A stretch of DNA of 64,000 nt from Prionace glauca (GCA_037974335.1 CM075729.1:131235820-131299819); one strand, 5' to 3'; positions 31,486-42,813 are shown, counted from the stretch's first letter. A program made the numbers and translations. The notes: generated from the letters alone by a model not told the origin.

Positions 31486-31891
31486 TTGCTTTTCTTTCAG
31501 AAGTTTTAATCCTCAAGGTTGGGCAGGGGTTAATTAGCGCAATGGACAGGAAATTTTTCTCTTGCCCTACGATACACTGTAAATGCATGCACTTTAATAA
31601 CGTAATGTCCTAAACAGTTACCAAGCTGATTAAAAATAAACATTGTATACTTCCTGTACAAAATGTGCTTGTGATGCATCTGTGACCAAAACAAAGTAAT
31701 TTTAGCCTGGTGCAGCTATATACACCCATTGTTGATCTTTGCAATTGCATAGTACGGAACTGTCCTTGCATCAGTCAAACTGATAAGGTTTGCTCAGTGT
31801 GTTTCTTCATTGTGCTCTCAGTAATAATAACATCCTCCTCTGTTCTGAGGCTACCTCATTGCGGATTGCTCCAGTACAGCACTGGACGATC

Positions 31892-32222
31892 TAGAATCAT
31901 AGAAACCCGACACTACAGAAAGAGGCCATTCGACCCATCGAGTCCACCCCGACCACAATCCCACCCAGCCCATGCCCCCATATCCCTACATATTTACCCA
32001 CTAACCTACCCATCTCAGGACACTAAGGGGCAATTTTTAAGCATGGCCAATCAACCTAACCCGCACATCTTTGGACTGTGGCAGGAAACCGGAGGAAACC
32101 CACGCAGACACGGGGGGAATGTGCAAACTCCACACAGGCAGTGACCCAAGCCAGGAATCGAACCCAGGTCCCCGGAGCTGTGAAGCAGCAGTGCTAACCC
32201 ACTGTGCTACCGTGCCGCTTTC
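31892..32222 (-). mobile_element. SINE-A, unexpanded
   Basis: Tail at 31892 (GAATCATAGAAACCCGACAC), single segment, core, B box (GGAATCGAACCCAGGTCCCC) and head (CACTGTGCTACCGTGCCGC). Bases 32223-32383 are unassigned. Confidence 0.88.
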
Positions 32223-32383
32223 CCTGGGAGAAAGTCACAACACACAACACAACAGAATAATTTGAAGACTCATGGCTCACCGATTAAAAGGGGCAGCAGC
32301 AGTAACAGGGATAGAAAATTGGCCGAATAATAGGAAGTAGAGAGTCACGCACAGCGGATATTTTTCAGGCTGGAGGGAGTATT

Positions 32384-32905
32384 CATAGAATATCGTCGAA
32401 TGCTACAGTGCAGAAAGAGGTCATTCAGCCCATCGAGTCTGCACTGACCACCCAGGCCCCATCCATACATTTACCCTAGCTAATCCCCCTGACACTAAGG
32501 AGCAATTTAGCATGGCCAATCCACCTAACCCACACATCTTTGGACACTAAGGGGCAATTTAGCATGGCCAATCCACCTAACCCACACATCTTTGGACACT
32601 AAGGGGCAATTTAGCATGGCCAATCCACCTAACCTGAACATCTTTGGACACTAAGAGGCAATTTAGCATGGCCAATCCACCTAACCTGCACATCTTTGGA
32701 CTCTAAGGGACAATTTAGCATGGCCAATCCACCTAACCTATACATCTTTGGACACTAAGAGGCAATTTAGCATGGCCAATCCACCTAACCTACACATCTT
32801 TGGACACTAAGGGATAATATAGCATGGCCAATCCACCTAACCTGCACATCTTTGGACATTAAAGGACAATTTAGCATGGCTAATCCATCTAACCTACACA
32901 TCTTC
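32384..32905 (-). mobile_element. SINE-A with array (about 8 units), head lost
   Basis: Tail 32384-32485 (CTACAGTGCAGAAAGAGGTC), array to 32905, then an abrupt change to CTTCCAGGTTCATCCAGGGC with no SINE head. Bases 32906-32974 are unassigned. Confidence 0.85.
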
Positions 32906-32974
32906 CAGGTTCATCCAGGGCTTCCAGGATGGAGGGCATGCTCTCACTGACCTCTTGCTCAAAACAGGTGTATA

Positions 32975-33228
32975 TAAGAACATAAGAACATAAGAAATAG
33001 GAGCAGGAATAGGCCATCTAGCCCTTCGAGCCTGCCCCGCCATTCAATAAGATCATGGCTGATCTGTCGTGGCTCAGCTCCACCTTCCCGCCCTCTCCCC
33101 ATAACCCTTAATCCTTTCTCTTATCAAAAACCCATCAACCCGTTTCTTAAAAATATTTAGCGAGGCAGCCTCCACCACTTCAACGGGCAGAGAATTCCAG
33201 AGATTCACCACCCTTTGAGTGAAGAATG
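32975..33228 (-). mobile_element. CR1-A 3' end
   Basis: Terminus AAGAACATAAGAACATAAGA, then the frame backwards to FFTQRVVNLWNSLPVEVVEA. It is truncated after about 250 bases. Confidence 0.88.
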
Positions 33229-33440
33229 CATTGAGTTCATCAGGGAGGGGTGCATTGGAGTTGGCGATTTTACCTGCCTTCATCTTGAAGCCAGTTATGT
33301 CTTGCTGTCCTTGCCATAGTCGGCCGGGGATCGGTGTGGCTGGCCTGGGACTGTAGCTTGGTCTGGTATTGTCTTTTGGCATCTTTGATGGATCTCCTTA
33401 GATTGTATCTGGCTTCCCGAGCTTTATTAATAGGGGAGTA
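33229..33440 (-). mobile_element. L2-clade LINE linker fragment
   Basis: The minus strand encodes KAREARYNLRRSIKDAKRQY and LWQGQQDITGFKMKAG, then LPDELNAFF. This is the stretch between endonuclease and reverse transcriptase in L2-type LINEs (K-A-R-E-A-R-Y, W-Q-G-x-Q-x-I-T). It supports an L2-like LINE having been active here. Confidence 0.75.
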
Positions 33441-33449
33441 CCAGCGCAA

Positions 33450-34065
33450 AGAAGTTATACTGAACTTGTACACTAGTTGTACCTCAGCTGGAGTATTATA
33501 TACAAGCCACACAATGTGAACCCATTGGAGAGAGTGGAGAAGAGGTTTACAAGAATGGTTCCAGGAGTGAGAAACTTCAATCATGAGGATAGATTGGAGA
33601 GGTTGGGGCTGTTCTCCTTGGAGAGAAGATGGCTAAGAGGACATAGAACATAGAACATTACAGTGCAGAACAGGCCCTTCGGCCCACGATGTTGCGCCGA
33701 CCAGTTACAAAACAATGATCCACTAGCCTAAACCAATCCCTTTTCGTCCATAAACCTATCCATGGATCTCTTAAACGCCCCCAAACTAGGCGCATTTACA
33801 ACTGCAGCTGGCAGGGCATTCCAGTCCCTCACCACCCTCTGGGTAAAGAACCTACCCCTGACATCAGTCCTATAATTACCCCCCCTTAATTTAAAGTCGT
33901 GCCCCCTCGTGCTAGCTTGCTCCATCCTAGGAAAAAGGCTATCACTATCTACCCTGTCTAAACCTCTAATCATCTTATATGTTTCATGTAATAGAAATGT
34001 TCAAAATCATGAGGCGGGGGGGGGTTGAACAAAGTAGAGAGGGAGAAACTGTTCTCAGTTGTAGT
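33450..34065 (+). mobile_element. CR1-like LINE split by CR1-B
   Basis: 33450-33640 (GTACCTCAGCTGGAGTATTA, GGAGAAGAGGTTTACAAGAA) and 33986-34065 (GAAATGTTCAAAATCATGAG) read as one plus-strand CR1-like region. A CR1-B 3' end on the minus strand occupies 33641-33985 between them. Confidence 0.72.
33641..33985 (-). mobile_element. CR1-B 3' end, inserted
   Basis: Terminus ACATAGAACATAGAACATTA and the RVVRDWNALPAAVV coding end, truncated at TTATATGTTTCATG. Confidence 0.87.
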
Positions 34066-34280
34066 CTCAAAGACTGGCCAATCCATTCAACCTGCACATC
34101 ATTGAACACTAAAGGGCAATTTAACATGGTCAATTCACCGAACTTCACATCTTAAGACAATGGGAGGAAACCGGAGCACTCAGAGGAAACCCATGTGGAT
34201 ACGGGGAGAATGTGCAACGAGGGATGGATAATACATGCTGGCCCAGTCACCGATGCCCACACCCCATGGAAGAATATTTT
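34066..34280 (-). mobile_element. SINE-A and SINE-B fragments
   Basis: 34070-34215 holds degraded 52-base units plus core (GGGAGGAAACCGGAGCACTC). 34216-34270 resembles the SINE-B end in plus orientation (GGGATGGATAATACATGCTG). Confidence 0.6.
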
Positions 34281-35279
34281 AAACGGTGATTCTCGGGGCT
34301 GAAACTTCACTGCTTAATGAACCTGATTTACAGTCGAGGCGTTTATACTTCCCTTTGAGTTAGTAAAGAAAATAGAACACATTGTGAAGCAGGCTTGTGA
34401 ATCCCTAATGTCCAATCTCTCGTTCACTTGGCGATAAAAAGTATCAGTTTCAGGCTCATTCTTTCTTCATTCCTGTCATCTCTAATTGGTGACTTCCAAC
34501 ACGTAGAAATAATGTTTACTTACTGCTCCAATCTGAAAATCTGCCAGTTTTTAAATAGATTTCTCCCTACAATCTCCCCAGGACCTTTCGAACGCTCCTT
34601 GAATTAGATCACATTGTGTGGAGTTACTCCCCTCTCTCTGACAACTTACAGTCCTGCTGATTGGAGGAAGATGCAGACTGGGACTTTTTTCTGAAATCAA
34701 TAGTGAATTTTGGAATAAAACAGAAAGACAAAGTGCTGCAAAGGTTCTACGGATGTGGCAGTGTCAGTGGCAAGAGGGAGTGGGAAAGATAGTAAGGTGT
34801 AAAACTCTCATTAATACTCCCATTACCAATCCCTTTCCCTCCCTGCACCGAGTGGTGCATAAGGCAGACTTGCTCCTGTTTCTAAAGCTAGTAATTCCCA
34901 AGACAAGTGGCTAGTCTGTTGCCGGGGGCTGCTAGTTTGAGAGACACCATCCGCATCAGAATGACTCGCCTGTTCTTACCGTCAGACACCGGCCTGTTTG
35001 GAAGGATTTACAGGTTGACACTCAACCTGTTTGACCACGTTATGATTGCGGGGTTGGGACTTGAACTCGGAGCCTCTAGCTCAGAGGCAGGGACACTACC
35101 CACTGTGCCACATGGCTTCCTCATTCCCGTTTGTTCAATGATATCTTTGTCATGTAACCTCGCCGCCCTCTAACCTATCCCTGACCTTCTCTTTCACAGC
35201 CTCACCCCTGAATCACCAGCAGAAACCCCGTCACATTTCTACTTGTCCCCACTTCCAAAAGGGGAGCCTTGTTGGGGTT
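34281..35279. other. TRIM intron 5, mostly unassigned
   Basis: Apparently unique sequence apart from a tRNA-like SINE head in minus orientation near 35040-35115 (GGGACTTGAACTCGGAGCCT). Confidence 0.4.
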
Positions 35280-35790
35280 AAAATATTGGGCAGAATTCTA
35301 CGCTTCTCTTGGGCGAGTCAGGAAATTTCCACCCAAGGTCAATGGAAGTTTCCGTCATCGGATCCTCGGCAGCTCTGATTCCATGGTGGAAGAGGTGGTC
35401 GGGTTCCAAACGTTAATTCTACTTTTTCTCTCCTCTGTTTTGTTCATTTCAGATCTCCAGCGTTCGCAGTATTTTGTTTTTGTTCTGGAATAGTAGAGAA
35501 TAAGTAAATATGATCAATAAGCTTACACTGAAGAGATCTAAAGCAGTAATTGAGTCTAATATGTTGCTCTCAGTTGTAGTCTCTGAGACTGACTGTGGAG
35601 CTGGCTTATTCCAACTCACTGGGCGGGATTTCTGCCCAAAAACCGGAAAATCCCTCCCAAAATCAACGGATCTTTGCATTGTCCGCACCCCCCACCCCTC
35701 TGCTAAATTTCCCATGGCCCGTGGGACAGGAAAACACCTCCCCATTGGGTTTAAGCCTGTCACTCGTAAGGGCCTCCGATATTAGAACTC
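35280..35790 (+). repeat. two copies of the GGCGGAATTT-type dispersed repeat
   Basis: Copies at 35280-35430 (GGCAGAATTCTACGCTTCTC, GGTCAATGGAAGTTTCC) and 35620-35790 (TGGGCGGGATTTCTGCCC, AATCAACGGATCTTTGCATT). They are related to the copy at 10790-11060. No coding capacity. Confidence 0.45.
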
Positions 35791-35799
35791 TTTAGAATT

Positions 35800-36540
35800 C
35801 ACAGCCGCGATTCTCCCAGAATCGCTGACCTGGCGGGAAAGCTGTTCTAGATCCCGACTGTTCTGTCAGTTCAGCTTCTCACCCGGATCTCCGCACTCTG
35901 TGCGTTGCAGAGGTCCGAGTCGTAAATCTCATTAAAAAACCCCAGGCAAGGGCGTCCTCTTCACACTGGAGTCTGCAACTCTGCTCTCGCGCAGTGCCCC
36001 CGATCTATCAGACCGACCCGGGACCCCCACAGTGCTGCCCATCCTTCCCCCTCCATAGCCCGATTGCTGCCCCCCACAACAACTCCCGGGCCAGTCCTGA
36101 CCCCCCCCCCCCCCAATCCAGAATGCCCCAAAGTCCAGTACAATCCCCCCAGCAGTGGTGATCTCCCCCATCCTCTCACCCTGGCAAACCTCCCCACAAC
36201 TTCTCCCTAGGGTCAGGTTCCACCTCGCCCCCCCCCCCCCCCCCCACTGATTGATGCCTGATAGGCAGTGCCCAGGTGCCCCCCCTACGGATGGGCACTT
36301 TGCCCCCTGGCAGTGCCAGGGACACAGGCTGGCACTGCCAGGGTACCCATGCCAAGGGGGCACCACCATCCCCCGCTGCCCGACCCCCTGAGAGGCCCCG
36401 ATCGCCCCCCCCCCCCCCCTTCATTCCGATGGGGCCTCCCACCAGTTCCCTGAACATGAGGATCTACTCTACACCCCACCAGGATGAAGTATTCCTGGCG
36501 GGACGGGTGATCCAGTCGGGACTGGTAGGTTCCCAGTAAT
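35800..36540. other. C-rich low-complexity stretch
   Basis: Several C-runs (near 36105, 36230 and 36405) and no recognised gene. Opposed proline- and glycine-rich frames at 36176-36539 reflect composition. Confidence 0.5.
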
Positions 36541-36839
36541 CACATTCAAACTGCATTGAAAACATATAAAAACAGATTCAAATAATTTCCCTGCCTTCCC
36601 CACGGGTGGCGTGGTTTGACTGGCGACAGTTCTCTGGCTCTGGGAGAGGTGTATGCATTCCCGGTGCACGCGGAAATCCTGGGACAAGGCCGACAACTCC
36701 CACTGCGACCCGATAGAAAAGTTGTGTGTCAAAATGGGAGAATCGAGGCCCACATTCCATTCCAATCTCAAAAGCTTTGCTTTAAAGAACACTGCATTGA
36801 AACAAACTGAACTGGGGCCAGAAGAGGCAATGGCCTCAT
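36541..36839. other. unassigned intron sequence
   Basis: No repeat or exon recognised. It ends where a partial SINE-C begins. Confidence 0.35.
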
Positions 36840-37070
36840 GGGAGGAAACCGGGTGCTCCGGTTTCCTCCCACATCCCAAAAATGTGCTTTTAGGCTGATT
36901 GATTGGGTAACAAATTGTCCCTATATTGGACCTCCCTGATCCTCACACATTAGGCATAGACTAGAGTCATGAATAGGTCACTGACCATGGGACGGCGGCG
37001 CGGGCTCGTTGGGCCGAAGGGCCTGTTTCCCGTGCTGTTTTGTTCTTTGTTCTTTGTTCTTTGTTCTATT
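36840..37070 (+). mobile_element. SINE-C, 5' truncated
   Basis: Core GTGCTCCGGTTTCCTCCCAC, body (AACAAATTGTCCCTATATTG) and tail GGGCTCGTTGGGCCGAAGGG with four repeats of TTCTTTG. Confidence 0.82.
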
Positions 37071-37515
37071 GTCACTAGACTGGTGATCCAGAGGCCCAGG
37101 GTAATGCTTTGGGGACCCGGGTTCGAATCCCATCACGGCAGATGGTGAAATTTGAAATTAATAAAGCACTAGAATTAAATTAATTCCTAATCACCATGAA
37201 GCTATTGCCAATGGTCAGAAAAATCCATCTGATTGCCTAACGTTCTTTAGGGAAGGAAATCTGCCGTCCTTACCCGGTCTGGCCTACACGTGACTCCAGA
37301 GCCACGGCCATTGTCATCAGGGGTGGGTAATAAATGCTGCCCCAGCAAGCGGTGCCCACATCTCACAAATAAGTGAAAAGAAATACCCCACAGCAATGAG
37401 GCTGAATCTGAAGTGGTTGAGCGAGCCAATCAGCTCAGGGGGCAATAAGGGATGGGTAATAAACCGGTAGGCCCGCCAGCAATGCCCACATCCTGTAAAT
37501 TAACTTAAAAAGACT
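37071..37515 (+). mobile_element. SINE-B, with a second 3' end
   Basis: Head with GGGTTCGAATCCC, body and GGCCTACACGTGACTCCAGA, ending GTAATAAATGCTGCCCC near 37390. A second SINE-B end follows at 37430-37515 (GGGATGGGTAATAAACCGGT). Confidence 0.78.
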
Positions 37516-37529
37516 AAAGGTTTGATTCT

Positions 37530-37842
37530 GGGATTCACAGAATCGCCACACTGCAGAAGGAGGCCATTCGGCCCATTGAGTCTGCACTGACATCAATCCC
37601 AAGCCTTATCCCTGTAATCCCACATGCTTGCCCCACTAATCCCTCTAAGATACGCATCCCGGGACTCTAAGGGGCAATTTAGCATGGCCAATGCAACTAA
37701 CATGGGGGGGGGGGGGGGGGGACACTGGGAGGAAACCCACGCAGACACGGGGAGAATGTGCAAGCTCCACACAGACCCAAGCCGGGAATCGAACCCGGGT
37801 TCCTGGCTCTGTGAGGCTGCAGTGCTAACCACCGTGTCGCCC
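37530..37842 (-). mobile_element. SINE-A, unexpanded, with a G-run
   Basis: Tail CACACTGCAGAAGGAGGCCA, a single 52-base segment interrupted by a run of G at 37705-37720, core and head (GTGCTAACCACCGTGTCGCC). It ends about 70 bases before the SPRY exon. Confidence 0.87.
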
Positions 37843-37911
37843 GCATGATGAGCTCTAACCTTTCTGTGATTAAGTAATTCACGTGTCAGTCTCTCGCTCT
37901 CTCCATTCCAG

Positions 37912-38456
37912 CTCCCAGATGCCTGACTCTGGATCCAAACACAGCGCATTCCTGGCTGATCCTCTCCGATGACCTGACCAGCGTGAGATACGGAGACCGA
38001 GGGCAGCTGCTTCCCGAGACGCCGGAGAGGTTCTACCCGTGCGTGTGCGTCCTGGCCTCCGAGGGGTTCATGTCGGGGAAGCACTACTGGGAGGTGGAGG
38101 TGGGGGAGAGCACCGAATGGGACCTGGGGGTGGTGGCAGAGTCTATCAACAGGAAGGGGGACATCACGGCCACGCCGGAAGCCGGCTACTGGATCGTGTG
38201 GCTGAGGAGGAGCGAGTACAAAGCGGGAACGCTGCCGCGCACCATCCTGACCATCAGCATCAAGCCCCGCAAGATCGGGGTCTACTTGGACTACGAAGAG
38301 GGGCAAGTGTCGTTTTACAATGCGGACAACATGCTCCACCTCCACACTTTCAACGACATCTTCACGGAACGCCTTTATCCCTTCTTCAGTCCCTGCCTGA
38401 ACAGTCAGGGAGAGAACTCCCAACCGCTAAAGATCTGCACCGTCAAAGGTCATTAA
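37912..38456 (+). CDS. TRIM gene 1, exon 6 (PRY-SPRY, stop)
   Basis: Acceptor CTCCATTCCAG then 545 coding bases; TAA at 38454-38456. With the G carried from exon 5 it encodes a full B30.2 domain. PRY is LTLDPNTAHSWLILS with DDLTSVRYG. SPRY follows with [47 protein letters not shown] and [11 protein letters not shown]30.2 domains bind target proteins and decide what the ligase acts on; the ligand here is unknown. The 3' UTR (from 38457) runs into a large expanded SINE-A after about 190 bases. No clear poly(A) signal was found before it. Confidence 0.96.
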
Positions 38457-38644
38457 TCAGCACACACCGCGTTTCTCCTCCTTCCCCTTTCTGTTCAAAC
38501 GCTGCCCTTAAATTCTTATCGCCCGATGGACAGCTGCAGGACTGACCCCCAGAATGGAAAGACAGCGATAAGAATGGAAAGTGCAAATACTGGTCTGAAC
38601 TGTTTCTTATTCCCCCGCTTTCCTGTTTTGTTCCAGCCTGACAA

Positions 38645-40370
38645 AACATGCTGGCAGAGCGGGTTAGCGCTGCTGCCTCACAGCGCCAGGGATCCGGGTT
38701 CAATTCCCGGCTTGGGTCACTGCCTGTGTGGGTGGAGTATGCACATCCCCGTCCCCTCATGTCTGCGTGTGTTTCCTCCAAAGATGTGCAGGTTAGGTGG
38801 ATTGGCCATGCTAAATTGTCCCTTAGTGTCCAAAGATGTGCAGGTTAGGGGGATTGGCCATGCTAAATTGTCCCTTAGTGTCCAAAGATGTGCAGGTTAG
38901 GTGGATTGGCCATGATAAATTGTCCCTTAGTGTCCAAAGATGTGCAGGTTAGGTGGATTGGCCGTGCTAAATTGTCCCTTAGTGTCCAAAGATGTGCAGG
39001 TTAGGTGGATTGGCCACGCTAAATTGTCCCATAGTGTGCAAAGATGTGTAGGTTAGGTGGATTGGCCTTGCTAAATTGTCCCTTAGCGTCCAAAGGTTAG
39101 GTGGATTGGCCATGCTAAATTGCCCCTTAATGTGCAAAGATGTTCAGGTTAGGTGGATTGGCCATGTTAAATTGTCCCTTAGTGTCCAAAGATGTGCGGG
39201 TTAGATGGATTGGCCATGCTAAATTGTCCCTTAGTGTCCAAAGATGTGCAGGTTAGGTGGATTGGCCACGCTAAATTGTCCCATAGTGTGCAAAGATGTG
39301 TAGGTTAGGTGGATTGGCCATGCTAAATTGTCCCTTAGTGTCCAAAGATTAGGTGGATTGGCCATGCTAAATTGCCCCTTAGTGTGCAAAGATGCATAGG
39401 TTTGGTGGATTGGCCGTGCTAAATTGTCCCTTAGTGTCCAAAGATTAGGTGGATTGGCCATGCTAAATTGCCCCTTAGTGTCCAAAGATGTGTAGGTTAG
39501 GGGGATTGGCCATGCTAAATTGCCCCTTAGTGTCCAAAGATGTGCAGGTTAAATGGATTGGCCATGCTAAATTGTCCCTTAGTGTCCAAAGATGTGCAGA
39601 TCAAGTGGATTGGCCATTCTAAATTGTCCCTTAGTGTCCAAAGATGTGCAGATCAAGTGGATTGGCCATGCTAAATTATCCCTTAGCGTCCAAAGACGTG
39701 CAGGTTAGGTGGTTTGGCCATGCTAAATTGCCCCTTAGTGTCCAAAGATGTGCAGGTTAGGTGGATTGGCCATGCTAAATTGCCCCTTAGTGTCCAAACA
39801 TGTTCAGGTTAGATGGATTGGCCATGCTAAATTGCCCCTTAGTGTCCAAAGATGTGCAGGTTAGGTGGATTGGCCATGCTAAATTGTCCCTTAGTGTCCA
39901 AAGATGTTCAGGTTAGATGGATTGGCCGTGCTAAATTGCCCTTTAGTGTCCAGAGATGTTCAGGTTAAATGGATTGGCCATGCTAAATTGTCCCTTAGTG
40001 TCCAAAGATGTGCAGATCAAGTGGATTGGCCATGCTAAATTGTCCCCTAGTGTCCAAAGATGTGCAGATCAAGTGGATTGGCCATGCTAAATTGTCCCTT
40101 AGTGTCCAAAGATGTGCAGGTTAGGTGGATTGGCCGTGCTAAATTGTTCCTTAGTGTCCAAAGATTAGGTGGATTGGCCATGCTAAATTGTCCCTTAGCG
40201 TCCAAAGATTAGGTGGATTGGCCATGCTAAATTGCCCCTTTTAATTATCCCTTTTTAATGTCAGGGGGATTGTCAGGGTAAATACATGGGGATGGGTGGG
40301 ATTGTTACTGGTATAGTCTTGATGGGCTGGCTGGCCTCATTCTGCACTGTAGGGATGCGATGATTCTATG
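38645..40370 (+). mobile_element. SINE-A with the largest array (about 28 units)
   Basis: Head GGCAGAGCGGGTTAGCGCTG with B box GGGTTCAATTCCC, truncated core, array 38775-40240 and tail ending GATGCGATGATTCTATG. Some units lack eight to ten bases (AAAGATTAGGTGGATTGG), and these short units recur at 39340, 39440, 40165 and 40205, which suggests block duplication. It lies just downstream of TRIM gene 1. Confidence 0.93.
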
Positions 40371-40539
40371 AACATGCCGTTTAATAGGGCAGGCAAGGCA
40401 GGGTACAGGATGAATGGAGAGCAGGGGGCCGTAGGCACTCACTGCTCGCTTGATTCCACACTGTCACAGCTTTCTCTCTTAAAAATCACCCGCCTCACAC
40501 AAATCAAAAGCAGATCAGTGAATGTGATGGGGAGGTGAT
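40371..40539. other. unassigned
   Basis: Short stretch between two elements with no recognised content. Confidence 0.3.
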
Positions 40540-40885
40540 GGCCTCGTAGTGTTATCACTAGACTATTAACCCAGCAGTTCAGCTAATGTTCTGGGACCTG
40601 GGTTCAAATCCCATCACGGCAGATGGTGGAATTCGAATTCAATGGAAAAAAAAAAATCTGAAATTAAGAATCTACTGATGACGATGAATTGATTGTAGGA
40701 AAAAGCCATCTGGTTCCCTTTAGGGAAGGAAATCTGCCGTCCTTACCCGGTCTGGCCTACATGTGACTCCAGAGCCATAGCAATGTAGTTGACTCTCAAC
40801 TGCCCTTCAAGGGCATCTAGGGATGGGTAATAAATGCTGGCCAACCAGTGACACCCATGTCCCATGAATGAATTTTTAAAAAGCT
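40540..40885 (+). mobile_element. SINE-B, full length
   Basis: Head (CTATTAACCCAGCAGTTCAG, GGGTTCAAATCCC), body (GGAATTCGAATTCAATGG), GGCCTACATGTGACTCCAGA and the end GGGATGGGTAATAAATGCTG. Bases 40886-41064 are unassigned. Confidence 0.85.
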
Positions 40886-41064
40886 AAGCGCTGATAGAAG
40901 CAAGGTCTACTGCCCATCACGAATTGCCCTTGTCCCAATAAGTGAGCCATTCGATTGCCAAGATGGCGGCTAACTGATCTGTTCCAGAGGGTAGTTAGGA
41001 GTCAGCCATGTTATTGAGAGTCTGGAGTGGCAGAGAATGAGTAGGTAGGCAAAGACTTGTAACG

Positions 41065-41155
41065 TTGGCACGATGATACAATGGTTAGCACTGCTACCTC
41101 ACAACGCCAAAGACCTAGTTTCAATTCCCAGCTTGGATCACTGTCAGTGCAGAGT
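41065..41155 (+). mobile_element. SINE-A/A' head fragment
   Basis: GGCACGATGATACAATGGTT and AGTTTCAATTCCCAGCTTGG. It is cut off where LINE sequence begins. Confidence 0.7.
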
Positions 41156-41643
41156 CAGACCCCCATTTGGAGTATTGTGGGCAGTTTTGGGCCCCATATC
41201 TAAGGAAGGATGTGCTGGCCTTGGAAAGGGTCCAGGGGAGGTTCACAAGAATGATCCCTGGAATGAAGAGCTTGTATAAGGAACTCTGGCTCTCATTAAA
41301 GTTTAGAAGGATGAGGGGGGACCTTATTGAAACTTACAGGACACTGTGAGGCCTGGATAGAGTGGACTTGGAGAGGATGTTTCCACTAGCAGGAAAAACT
41401 AGAACCAGAGGGAACAACCTCAGGCTGAAGGGACGATCCTTTAAAACAGAGATGAGGAGGGATTTCTTCAGCCAGAGAGTGGGGAATCTGTGCAACTCTT
41501 TGCCACAGAGGGGGCCGGGTCACTGAGTGTCTTTATAAGTCATGATGTGGGTATGCCGGCGTTGGACTGGCGTAAACACAGTAAAAAGTCTGACAACACC
41601 AGGTTTTAGTCCAACCGATTTATTTGATAATATTCTCACAAGC

Positions 41644-41667
41644 TTTCGAGGTTACCCTCTTCGTCAG
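41644..41667 (-). ncRNA. hammerhead-like core in the Penelope-like element
   Basis: Read on the minus strand: CTGACGA, then a stem GAGG-GTAA-CCTC, then GAAA. This matches the hammerhead ribozyme core CTGANGA-stem II-GAAA, with C in place of the usual T at one core position. Penelope-like elements are known to carry hammerhead motifs. Stems I and III were not verified, so cleavage is unproven. Confidence 0.5.
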
Positions 41668-41881
41668 GTGAATGGAGAGTTCTGACCTCAGACAGACAGA
41701 GCATATTAAGCACAGACAGTTGCTGATTAGAATGCGAATCCTTACACCTAACCTGCTGTTCAAGTCTTAAAGTGGCTGATAATGTGAGTGGAAGGAGCAC
41801 TGATCACAGTTTAAAGAGATGTGTATTGTCTCCAGACAGTACAGTAAGTGAGGTTTTGCAAACCCAGGCAAGTCACGGGGG

Positions 41882-42490
41882 TTACAGATAGTGCGACATG
41901 AACCCAAGATCCCTGTTGAGACCGTCCTCATGTGTGCGGAACTTGGCTATCAGTCTCTGTTCAGTGACTCTGCGCTGTCGTGTGTCATGAAGGCCGCCTT
42001 GGAGAATGCTTACCCGAAGGTCAGAGGCTGAATGCCCGTGACCGCTGAAGTGTTCGCCAACAGGAAGGGAACAGTCTTGCCTGGTGACTGTCGAGCGATG
42101 TTCATTCATCCGTTGTCGTAGCGTCTGCATGGTCTCCCCAATGTACCATGCTTCGGGACATCCTTTCTTGCAACGTATCAGGTAGACAATGTTGGCCGAG
42201 TTGCAAGAGTATTTACCATGTACCTGGTGGATGGTATTCTCACGTGTGATGATGGTATCCATGTCGATGATCCGGCATGTCTTGCAGAGGTTGCTGTGGC
42301 AGGGTTGTGTGGTATTGTGGTCACTGTTCTCCTGAAGGCTGGGTAGTTTGCTGCGAACAATGGTCTGTTTGAGGTTGTGTGGTTGTCTGAAAGCAAGAAG
42401 TGGGGGTGTGGGGATAGCCCTGGCGAGATGTTTGTCTTCATCAATGATATGTTGAAGACTCCGGAGAAGATGTCGTAGCTTCTCCGCTCC
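41882..42490 (-). CDS. Penelope-like GIY-YIG endonuclease region (fragment)
   Basis: An open frame ending at 41882. It shows the PLE segment AFRQPHNLKQTIVRSKLP, a cysteine-rich linker (PCHSNLCKTC), then NIVYLIRCKKGC, AWYIGETMQTLRQRMNEHRS and a tail with EQRLIAKFRTHEDGLNRDLG. Y-L-I and Y-I-G are the GIY-YIG residues, with the family's R and H in LRQRMNEH. In these elements the domain nicks target DNA. The reverse transcriptase that should precede it is absent. Confidence 0.87.
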   Translation of the reverse strand, partial: GAEKLRHLLRSLQHIIDEDKHLARAIPTPPLLAFRQPHNLKQTIVRSKLPSLQENSDHNTTQPCHSNLCKTCRIIDMDTIITRENTIHQVHGKYSCNSANIVYLIRCKKGCPEAWYIGETMQTLRQRMNEHRSTVTRQDCSLPVGEHFSGHGHSASDLRVSILQGGLHDTRQRRVTEQRLIAKFRTHEDGLNRDLGFMSHYL

Positions 42491-42789
42491 GGGGAAGTAC
42501 TGGATGACCCTTCGTCATCCAGTACTTCATCCAGGTCTCAACAGGGATCTTGGGTTCATGTTGCACTATCTGTAACCCCCGTGACTTGCCTGGGTTTGCA
42601 AAACCTCACTTACTGTACTGTCTGGAGACAATACACATCTCTTTAAACTGTGATCAGTGCTCCTTCCACTCACATTATCAGCCACTTTAAGACTTGAACA
42701 GCAGGTTAGGTGTAAGGATTCGCATTCTAATCAGCAACTGTCTGTGCTTAATATGCTCTGTCTGTCTGAGGTCAGAACTCTCCATTCAC

Positions 42790-42813
42790 CTGACGAAGAG
42801 GGTAACCTCGAAA
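42790..42813 (+). ncRNA. second hammerhead-like core
   Basis: The inverted arm repeats the motif CTGACGA, GAGG-GTAA-CCTC, GAAA in plus orientation. The core, including the C substitution, is identical to the one at 41644-41667. Confidence 0.5.

Noticed and set aside
36176-36539. Proline- and glycine-rich frames in the C-rich stretch
   Set aside because: They arise from homopolymer C runs. No domain or splice context.
38039-38545. 168-codon plus frame overlapping the SPRY exon
   Set aside because: An out-of-phase shadow of the PRY-SPRY coding sequence. The same applies to 37593-38423 (minus), 52221-52883 (minus) and 52289-52825 (plus).
42178-42444. Separate 88-codon minus frame
   Set aside because: An out-of-frame reading of the Penelope-like GIY-YIG region.
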